IMG/VR virus record: IMGVR_UViG_3300030331_000092
Location: 1-25,680 of that record
Strand: one strand, 5' to 3'
Length of the DNA: 25,680 nucleotides
Source: a virus
Within the stretch, counting starts at the first letter, position 1. Every line of letters begins with the position of its first letter. Made by a program: the position numbers and the translations under genes. A model generated the notes under the pieces. It did not search any database. It saw nothing but the letters and a program-made list of their open reading frames with translations, and was not told the origin of the DNA. Shown here piece by piece: positions 14,292-20,446 of the stretch.

Positions 14292-15524
14292 TTACTGATA
14301 AAAAATATTTTTTAGTTCAGACTCTCTTTCGAGATATTCATTAGTATCTAAAACTTCACCGTTGTTTAATCTCATAGTACCTTTGTCTTGATAAAAATGT
14401 AATTTGTTACTCTTTTTAAGTAAATAATCTTCTTTATGATCTAGAGAGTCTGGGTCAGCTGGTCCTGTTTCTTCTGAAGAATTTACAATGTTTTCATTTT
14501 TATAAAAGTCTAACATATAACTTCTAATTTCACTATTACGATTTTTTCCATCTTTAGCAGGGGTAATATATTCTTTATTTTTAAGGCATACATTTAACAT
14601 ATACTTTTGAAAATCTTCTGAATCAAAAAAAGGAAATACTTTATCTGCTCTTTCTAACGATAAATTTTTCACTAAATACCAAGGTCCAAAAATTCTATCT
14701 GAATATGAAAAGACATAACTTAACCACCATATAATTATATGCGGATCGTTAGTATTTACTGGGCAAGATTTAAATACAGGACTAAACTCCTCTATTACTT
14801 TTGAAGTATTACATGTATCAATTTGATCAGCTAAATCAGTAACTAGTTTTTCCCACGGTTCGTTATTATATTTTTTATTTAATAAATTTATTTTTACATT
14901 AGAAAATTTTTTACCCTTTTGACGATACTCATCAAGCATTAAAAATTTTTGATTTGTAATAAAATTGCCTGGATGTCCTATAACAGAAATAGAATCGTCT
15001 GTGTGAATTGTTGAGGAAAGGTCTAGCAAACGATAATTATATTTATTATCAATTATATATTTGTATAACTCTGTATTAATTTGATTAAATGTTTTTTTAT
15101 ATTTTGAAGAAGTAGACCATTCTTCATCAGAATATTGAAAGACTGCTCTTAATTTAGAGTTGTCGCAAACTTTTAAAAGTGCTGCATACATAGCAGTTGA
15201 ATCAAAACCGCCTGTTAAAAAAACATCTATATATTTGTCTCCTGCTAATTTTTCTATTTCTAACGCTTTACTTTCCATACAATCTGAAATAGTTTTAGTT
15301 TTACTTAAATCTGTGGGTATTGGTGAAATATAGTTACTATCAATTTTATATGGAGAAGTTAAGTTTTCAGTTCTATCTCTAGGTTCTGTAGGTGTTCGAG
15401 TTAAAAAAGAAATTAAAAACATATACCAATCAGGAAAATTATATTCATTCAAAAAATTTACATAATAATTAGTTTTTTTAAAAAACTTTCTAGGAGCAAA
15501 CTTAATTAAACTTAATTCTGACAT
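14292..15524 (-). CDS. PP-loop / asparagine-synthetase-like protein, small divergent paralog
   Basis: Residues 100-118 read DVFLTGGFDSTAMYAALLK, a PP-loop (SGGxDS type with Thr replacing the first Ser, 104-110). Further on, CPVNTNDPHIIIWWLSYVFS and FPFFDSEDFQKYML parallel CPIELKTISDMLWWWNF and HFFKTDNFQKWS of the 571-residue protein, so the two are paralogs. The second asparagine-synthetase motif (GEGxDExFGG) is not recognisable; its place seems taken by VIGHPGNFITNQKF (181-194). No glutaminase domain is present. An N-terminal aromatic stretch (NYYVNFLNEYNFPDWYMFLI) may be partly buried. The gene is very AT-rich (13 G+C in 60 at 14881-14940). It may be an adenylating enzyme with changed substrate or an inactive partner of the larger paralog. 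Confidence 0.65.
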   Translation of the reverse strand: MSELSLIKFAPRKFFKKTNYYVNFLNEYNFPDWYMFLISFLTRTPTEPRDRTENLTSPYKIDSNYISPIPTDLSKTKTISDCMESKALEIEKLAGDKYIDVFLTGGFDSTAMYAALLKVCDNSKLRAVFQYSDEEWSTSSKYKKTFNQINTELYKYIIDNKYNYRLLDLSSTIHTDDSISVIGHPGNFITNQKFLMLDEYRQKGKKFSNVKINLLNKKYNNEPWEKLVTDLADQIDTCNTSKVIEEFSPVFKSCPVNTNDPHIIIWWLSYVFSYSDRIFGPWYLVKNLSLERADKVFPFFDSEDFQKYMLNVCLKNKEYITPAKDGKNRNSEIRSYMLDFYKNENIVNSSEETGPADPDSLDHKEDYLLKKSNKLHFYQDKGTMRLNNGEVLDTNEYLERESELKNIFYQ

Positions 15525-15536
15525 TTTAATTGCTCA

Positions 15537-16193
15537 TTAATTAGTATTAGCTACTAGATTGTCATCTGCACCAGCAGGACTTGCAGGAGTTTGCATGTCA
15601 TCTCTACGTGTTCTACGTGCTTGATTACGTTGTAACTCTAGAAGCTGTGCATATCGTTGTTCATATAATTGTGAAGTGGGGTAATCTTTTTGAAACATCA
15701 TTGCCTCTACCATAGAAGCATTGTAAAGAAGATCATAACAAAAATCAGTGAAATAGTTTTCAGGAGTTGCAGATGTTAATGTTACTGGGCGATTAACATG
15801 TACAACCTGTCCACTGTAAGTAGATGCAGGAGTAGGTGCTATTAAAACTGTGGAGTTATTACGAGGTGCGTAATATCTTGGTTCATCAGTTGATGCACTT
15901 ACAGGCCAATAGTCATTAATGTACTCATCAGTTCGTTGCAGTAAATTAATCTTTGTAGAGTCACTTACAATATTAATATTCTTAACTATACGTGTTCCTG
16001 TAGGTAAGGTAAGGATATTGTTTCCAGAAGAAACAGCAACAGAGGTATAAGAAACTAAACCGTAGTCATCTAAATCTTTTGTCAGACGCTCTTCGGCACG
16101 ATTAACCATTTTGGGAATATAGTTAACAAACTCTGTTCCCTCATTTTCAGATGCCTGAATAATATCATTTACTAAAAAAGTATAATCAGCCAT
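15537..16193 (-). CDS. Head-tail adaptor-like protein 1 (gp4/gp11-type)
   Basis: The 218-residue protein starts with helices (FLVNDIIQASENEGTEFVNY, IPKMVNRAEERLTKDLDDYG), then a beta region with NNILTLPTGTRIVKNINIVS, a PRYYAPRNNSTVLIAPTPAS element, and a C-terminal helical bundle (DFCYDLLYNASMVEAMMFQK, YEQRYAQLLELQRNQARRTR). This matches the plan of P22 gp4/T7 gp11-like tail adaptors and of the second such protein at 10469-11143. It would form the ring beneath the portal. Its start overlaps the end of the 101-residue gene by 8 bases. The assignment is by architecture. Confidence 0.6.
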   Translation of the reverse strand: MADYTFLVNDIIQASENEGTEFVNYIPKMVNRAEERLTKDLDDYGLVSYTSVAVSSGNNILTLPTGTRIVKNINIVSDSTKINLLQRTDEYINDYWPVSASTDEPRYYAPRNNSTVLIAPTPASTYSGQVVHVNRPVTLTSATPENYFTDFCYDLLYNASMVEAMMFQKDYPTSQLYEQRYAQLLELQRNQARRTRRDDMQTPASPAGADDNLVANTN

Positions 16194-16491
16194 AGAAAAC
16201 TGCTACTGTAGCTGTTGAACTTGGAGCAGAAACACGAACTACACCTTTCATAGGTATGCCTAAATCAGAAAAATAAAGTTCATTTGCATCAGATGCTGTA
16301 GTATTTACAAATCTAATATTATTACCTTTAACTGTACCTCGCGCATCAGTAGATGTACCAGTAATAAGAAAATTTCCTACACCTGAAGCAAAGACAGAAC
16401 GAATACGAGTGTCTGAAAGAGAAACACTGGTTACAGTATCAAGAACTGACCCACTTCCAGTTATAAATCCCTGTCTAAGAGTGGTAGCCAT
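16186..16491 (-). CDS. Small beta-rich structural protein (101 aa)
   Basis: The product is rich in Ser, Thr, Gly and Val (MATTLRQGFITGSGSVLDTV; RFVNTTASDANELYFSDLGI; VRVSAPSSTATVAVFYG) with almost no Lys, which suggests a compact beta-sandwich such as a head-completion or decoration protein. No family is recognised. It is the first gene after the capsid-gene terminator and overlaps adaptor 1. Its ribosome site is AAAGGAAC, about 10 bases before the ATG. Confidence 0.65.
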   Translation of the reverse strand: MATTLRQGFITGSGSVLDTVTSVSLSDTRIRSVFASGVGNFLITGTSTDARGTVKGNNIRFVNTTASDANELYFSDLGIPMKGVVRVSAPSSTATVAVFYG

Positions 16492-16552
16492 ATTTTGTTC
16501 CTTTACATAAAAAGAATTTAATTAGTTACATTATATAACAATAATGGTAATT

Positions 16553-16597
16553 AAAAAAGGGTGAAGAAAAAGAACTTTATTTCTCTCTCTCCACCCT
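16553..16597 (-). terminator. Intrinsic terminator after the major capsid gene
   Basis: On the minus strand, arms AGGGTGGAGAGAGAGAA and TTCTTTTTCTTCACCCT pair over all 17 positions (three of them G-U) around a 6-base loop ATAAAG, followed by a T tract of six, the first T being part of the stem. It lies 30 bases after the capsid stop codon. Some readthrough must occur, or an unseen promoter must exist, because the downstream genes continue on the same strand. It probably lowers expression of downstream genes relative to capsid. Confidence 0.85.
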
Positions 16598-16626
16598 CAC
16601 TTAATTTAGCTTAATTTAAACGGAAC

Positions 16627-17571
16627 TTAGGAAGAACCTGAAGCACCGTAATAGCTACGCCAATCAGAGAAGCCGAAGCTGTAACGCTCACGCGCTTTAA
16701 ATCTAAGATTGCCTGTATCGAAGTCAGGTTCCATCTTAGTTTGAAGAGGCGCACGAACAAACATCTTAGCACCATTTGGGCAATCAGTACGCAAGAACCA
16801 AGCATTGCTGTCTTGGAACCTACGATTTACATAAAAGCCACCAGGAACTAGACCCTGATTACGAATACTATTAATATCATTTGTATTCGTTGCACCGTTT
16901 GCAGCAGTAGTTGGGTTAACCCCAATCGTTGTTGACATTGTGCTATTCAAGATTTGGTCTGCTGTAAAAGCAAGATCCGAAGGCACATGAAGTGACTCAA
17001 CCTGTAGACCAATAAGAATACCACGATCATCTTCTGCTTTTGAGATAGTAATCAAAGCCGACTCAAGAGACGCTTCTGAAAGATCAGTAGCACCAAGAGT
17101 GTTTGATTGTGTACCACCACCAACTACTGGATGACTTGCACTAAAGAAAGGCTGTCCGTCCCCACCAGGACTTCCTGCCGCAAAGCCGTTGTTGAAAACA
17201 TCAGCAGCTTTAACTTGTTTAGTGTTTGCCATTGCACGGGCAAGACCACGCGCACGTAGTTTAGCAAAAGTATCATAAAGGTTGTCTTCCATAGCTTCTT
17301 CAGTTACTGCAAAAGCAAGAGCTATTGTCTCGTGACTGTAACGAGAAGCATAGCCTTCTTGTGCATCATCAAACTGAACAGCAGCACCTTCACTTTTAAC
17401 AGGTGCTGTACCGAAGCCGGTGAATAGAACTTCTTCCTCAAACGCACGATCTGATTGTTCAATATCAAAGAGCGGAGCATGTTCATTGTCCACATCATTA
17501 TATTCAATACCAAATACAGCGTTTAATCCTGGGAGCAGTTCTTTCGCAATACTAGAGCGATTAATAGCCAT
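16627..17571 (-). CDS. Major capsid protein (HK97-fold, Mu gpT-like)
   Basis: The 314-residue protein starts MAINRSSIAKELLPGLNAVF and includes ETIALAFAVTEEAMEDNLYD, RARGLARAMANTKQVKAADV with FNNGF, QPFFSASHPVVGGG and, near the end, RTDCPNGAKMFVRAPLQTKM and FKARERYSFGFSDWR. These elements are typical of Mu gpT-type major capsid proteins of the HK97 fold, which often show the F(S)xSHPVV segment. It follows the scaffold gene and the decoration-like gene, as expected. A ribosome site GGGAG lies 9 bases upstream. The terminator directly downstream supports separate high-level expression. No protease domain is visible nearby, so maturation may lack cleavage. Confidence 0.85.
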   Translation of the reverse strand: MAINRSSIAKELLPGLNAVFGIEYNDVDNEHAPLFDIEQSDRAFEEEVLFTGFGTAPVKSEGAAVQFDDAQEGYASRYSHETIALAFAVTEEAMEDNLYDTFAKLRARGLARAMANTKQVKAADVFNNGFAAGSPGGDGQPFFSASHPVVGGGTQSNTLGATDLSEASLESALITISKAEDDRGILIGLQVESLHVPSDLAFTADQILNSTMSTTIGVNPTTAANGATNTNDINSIRNQGLVPGGFYVNRRFQDSNAWFLRTDCPNGAKMFVRAPLQTKMEPDFDTGNLRFKARERYSFGFSDWRSYYGASGSS

Positions 17572-17589
17572 CTGTTATTACTCCCTTCC

Positions 17590-18177
17590 TTAGTTAGCTG
17601 ACGAGTCAGCGGAGATGTAAGCATCTACGTGACGTACGATACGAACTTCAAGTTTTGGGAAGGCACGATCTGCAGCAACAGTAATATCGTTTCCTGGCTC
17701 ATCCAATACAGAAATAGCACGAAGCATGCCACCTGTAGTGGTAGTGCGAGAAGCAGCTTCAATTCCGAAGCCTGAACGACCAGTTACCGTAGAACCTGCA
17801 CCCAATGTGCAACTAAAGTTCTGCGACATAATATCACCAGCGGTGACAGAAGCATCAGCCTGAACTATAAAAGTAGCTTGTGGATCATCAACAACAAATG
17901 CTACCGCATCATCAGATGATGTGCCACTAGGCCAATAATTAGAATACTTAATTTCACCGTCAGCAGTGTATTTACAACCCTGAAAAACACCTATAGCTTT
18001 TTGAGTTGAAACGCTTAAAACGACCACATTTCCTGCAGCATTACATACAATATCGCCACTGAAGATATTGGTTCCAAAACCACTTGCAATGGGATATTCA
18101 TTCGTAGCAGTGCTGTTAGATGCACCTCCACGTTTGCGAGAAGGAGTAAGGCCGTTTAGTGCTTTAGTATCAGTCAT
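17590..18177 (-). CDS. Head decoration-like structural protein (195 aa)
   Basis: The protein begins MTDTKALNGLTPSRKRGGAS and has a beta-rich body with GFGTNIFSGDIVCNAAGNVV, IGVFQGCKYTADGEIKYSNY and a C-terminal FPKLEVRIVRHVDAYIS. It lacks helical or membrane segments. Position just before the major capsid gene, with ribosome site AAGGAA, fits a capsid decoration or head-stabilising protein; a trimeric cement protein is the usual role at this place. The family is not named. Confidence 0.6.
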   Translation of the reverse strand: MTDTKALNGLTPSRKRGGASNSTATNEYPIASGFGTNIFSGDIVCNAAGNVVVLSVSTQKAIGVFQGCKYTADGEIKYSNYWPSGTSSDDAVAFVVDDPQATFIVQADASVTAGDIMSQNFSCTLGAGSTVTGRSGFGIEAASRTTTTGGMLRAISVLDEPGNDITVAADRAFPKLEVRIVRHVDAYISADSSAN

Positions 18178-18225
18178 AACACTATTCCTTTCCTTGTTTT
18201 AAAGTTACGATGACAAACAGGAAAG

Positions 18226-18708
18226 CTATTCTTGGAAAGAAGGTTGCCTTCCTGTAGTTACCCTTGAACGACTAGAGTTTGAAATTGGCATACGTGAATC
18301 TGAATTACGCATTAGTTGTGCGTTTACAGCACCTACCGCTTCTCTACTCTTTTGTTCATAAAATTCTTGACGTGATTCAGCCAGGTCAGTTGGCATTTTT
18401 GCCAAAGCCAAGTCTCCACGACAGACTGCTCCTGAATATCGTCCTTCCTCTCTCACGACAGAGGAGTGTGTCATTTCGGGAACTTCCTCGGACTGAACTA
18501 TCTCCCAACCTTCTGCTTGACGCTTACTCATATTTTGAATATCGTCATTACCTTTGATAGTCATACGAATCCAACGCAAAGACATGCCTTCACTTTTGAA
18601 TCGTTCTGTAACAGTAGGTGGTATGTCTAACCAATTTGGTTCTTCAAATGTCCTACGAGGTTTAGCTTCCCTAGTGCTTGTACTACGTGAGTTTGTATTT
18701 CGTGCCAT
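18226..18708 (-). CDS. Small hypothetical head-module protein (160 aa)
   Basis: A GTG at 18726 would extend the frame by six residues, but the ATG at 18708 has a good ribosome site (GGAAGGA, 8 bases away), so I choose it. The N-terminus is Arg/Ser/Thr-rich (MARNTNSRSTSTREAKPRRT), then FEEPNWLDIPPTVTERFKSE, SLRWIRMTIKGNDDIQNM and GWEIVQSEEVPE. Residues 45-115 form a small strand-helix domain that recurs in phage head modules between scaffold and capsid genes. Function unknown. Confidence 0.65.
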   Translation of the reverse strand: MARNTNSRSTSTREAKPRRTFEEPNWLDIPPTVTERFKSEGMSLRWIRMTIKGNDDIQNMSKRQAEGWEIVQSEEVPEMTHSSVVREEGRYSGAVCRGDLALAKMPTDLAESRQEFYEQKSREAVGAVNAQLMRNSDSRMPISNSSRSRVTTGRQPSFQE

Positions 18709-18728
18709 TGTAAGTTTTCCTTCCACGC

Positions 18729-19736
18729 TTAATTAAAAATGCTAGTGTAATCGCCTTCGGCTTTCTCAACCTTCAGCTTTTCCGCAGCATACTTTTCAAG
18801 TGATATGCCCCATTTGTTAGCTAAACGAACATCTTCTTGTGTTAGTTTAACTTTGTTACTCTTAGAGGTTTTAGGTGTGCGTGATGCACCAGCTACCACT
18901 TGAGCAGAATTTGACGATGTATCCTGCAAACGAGGTGTTTCAGGTTCTTGAGTAGGAGTAGCCTGAAATCTTTGAGGATATCGACTGCGTAGTCTGCTAT
19001 CAATTTCCTCATAAAAGTCATCATCAGAAGGATCGTATCCCTCATCTTTTAATTCTTGATCTATAGATAAAGCTGCAGTAGTCATTATCTGATCTTTACC
19101 AAACCAATCATTCTTAGCTGCCCAATCAACAGCTTTAGGATCATACTTAGGTGATTGTTGTTGTGGCTGACTTACCTGTTGTTGCTCTACCTGTGTACTA
19201 TAGTTTTCTAAAGCTGTGCGCTGATTATTAACTTGACTAAGTTCAGCGTATGCTTTACTAATATTTTCTTGTGCTGCAACTTGAGCATCTACATCACCAC
19301 TTTCAATGGCTTGTTTATAAATACTTTTAGCAGACTCTAAATTATTATTTAATTGAACTTCACTACTATCAATAGAACTTTTTATAGAAGTAGATAACTG
19401 TTCTTCTTTTTGTTGTAGTTCACCTTGAAGTGTATTAAGACGCTCTTCCATCTTCTGAAGTTTTTCGTCGCGTTCTTTACGTTGACGAATTAATTGTCTG
19501 ATACGCTTTTCCGCGCCTTTAGTCTCAATACCTTCTAATTCTTTTACCGGCTGTTCTTTATCTTCAGCTTGTTCTTTTGGCTGTGTAGTTTCTTGTACTT
19601 CTTCTACTTTTTCTTCTACTACAGCTTGAACAGGTTCTTCTTTAACTTCTTCACCTTCAACTTCAAATTCAACAGCTTTTTGTTTTTCTCCACCATCTAT
19701 TTCAATGGTTGACCATTCTTCTTGATTTTCACTCAT
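18729..19736 (-). CDS. Capsid scaffold protein
   Basis: The 335-residue protein is acidic at its N-terminus (Glu-rich residues 20-75), then has a long predicted coiled coil (about 80-185: RKERDEKLQKMEERLNTLQG, ELQQKEEQLSTSIKSSIDSS), a Gln-rich linker around 190-200 and a C-terminal helix RLANKWGISLEKYAAEKLK (about 305-323). Acidic start, coiled coil and basic or mixed C-terminal helix are the usual scaffold plan, in which the C-terminal helix binds the capsid protein. The order portal, chaperonin, scaffold, capsid agrees. A ribosome site AAAGGA lies upstream. No protease motif is seen. Confidence 0.75.
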   Translation of the reverse strand: MSENQEEWSTIEIDGGEKQKAVEFEVEGEEVKEEPVQAVVEEKVEEVQETTQPKEQAEDKEQPVKELEGIETKGAEKRIRQLIRQRKERDEKLQKMEERLNTLQGELQQKEEQLSTSIKSSIDSSEVQLNNNLESAKSIYKQAIESGDVDAQVAAQENISKAYAELSQVNNQRTALENYSTQVEQQQVSQPQQQSPKYDPKAVDWAAKNDWFGKDQIMTTAALSIDQELKDEGYDPSDDDFYEEIDSRLRSRYPQRFQATPTQEPETPRLQDTSSNSAQVVAGASRTPKTSKSNKVKLTQEDVRLANKWGISLEKYAAEKLKVEKAEGDYTSIFN

Positions 19737-19833
19737 TACTTTTCCTTTACATACCGCTAGTGGCGAACCTAACGAATTGAGGTTTATCCTACGCCTTGAC
19801 TATATTTTATATTATTAAATATAAATATACAAA

Positions 19834-20253
19834 TTAATTAGAAAGATTAAAAGTCGGATCTAATAATTCTGGACTTTGTACTCTCATAATTATTTGATCA
19901 TCAAATAAAAGAAGTAGTTTAAGACCTTTGTATACTAACTTTTGTCCACTAAATTTTCCATAGCAAACATAATCACCTGTAGCACACCACTCGCCTAAAG
20001 GAAACTTTTCTTTATCTTTATAAGCTAAGTCTCCTAACTTTAAAACTCTACCTACAGTAGTAAGATATGCAATATCATCTTTTAGTTTTTCTGGGATAAT
20101 AATACCACCCTTAGTTTTTTCTTTTACAAAAACTGGTTGAACTAAAACATGATAACCAGGAATATCTGGTAAATCATTTACATCAACTAAGTTAGTATCT
20201 GGATTTGCCCAGTCTGAATTGTTAATTGACTTTTCTAATTGAACAGCTTGCAT
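19834..20253 (-). CDS. GroES-like co-chaperonin
   Basis: The 139-residue protein carries a Cpn10/GroES-type beta barrel: YHVLVQPVFVKEKTKGGIII (34-53, with the mobile-loop segment KTKGGIIIPE), TVGRVLKLGD (66-75), GDYVCYGKFSGQKLVYKGLK (93-112) and DDQIIMRVQ near the end. GroES proteins are about 97 residues; here there is about 30 residues of extra N-terminus and a short tail. Phages such as T4 (gp31) and some marine phages encode such caps so that host GroEL folds their capsid protein. Its place between portal and scaffold/capsid fits. The ATG shares its A with the 63-residue gene stop. Confidence 0.85.
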   Translation of the reverse strand: MQAVQLEKSINNSDWANPDTNLVDVNDLPDIPGYHVLVQPVFVKEKTKGGIIIPEKLKDDIAYLTTVGRVLKLGDLAYKDKEKFPLGEWCATGDYVCYGKFSGQKLVYKGLKLLLLFDDQIIMRVQSPELLDPTFNLSN

Positions 20254-20444
20254 TAATCTTCTTCCTCATATATTCGATTTTTAACTATGTACTTTAGTAA
20301 GTCTTGTGCAAATTCAATTCCTTCTATAAGACCTACTGCTTGACGATACTCATCGTAACTAGAGGCGTTTCCATATGCAAGAGATTTTTTTGTTTCTTCT
20401 ATCTTTTCTTCAAACTTTAAATTTAATTCGTCCCAAAATTCCAT
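20253..20444 (-). CDS. Small acidic helical protein (63 aa)
   Basis: The product MEFWDELNLKFEEKIEETKK, then SLAYGNASSYDEYRQAVGLI and a helical C-terminus ending KNRIYEEED is acidic and likely two helices. I do not recognise a family, though small proteins of this kind often follow portal genes in marine phages. The start lies 2 bases after the portal stop and the stop overlaps the co-chaperonin start. Role unknown. Confidence 0.65.
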   Translation of the reverse strand: MEFWDELNLKFEEKIEETKKSLAYGNASSYDEYRQAVGLIEGIEFAQDLLKYIVKNRIYEEED

Positions 20445-20446
20445 TG

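Noticed and set aside
14299-14314. 16-base palindrome TAAAAAATATTTTTTA near the end of the small synthetase-like gene
   Set aside because: It lies within coding sequence (KNIFY) and is only A/T pairs with a weak CTGA/TCAG extension; too weak to call a terminator.
18709-18726. GTG start for the 160-residue head-module gene
   Set aside because: The ATG at 18708 has GGAAGGA 8 bases upstream; that site would be inside the extended coding region.
19737-19833. AT-rich gap before the scaffold gene as a promoter
   Set aside because: Many A/T tracts can be fitted to -10 and -35 boxes; no combination is convincing.
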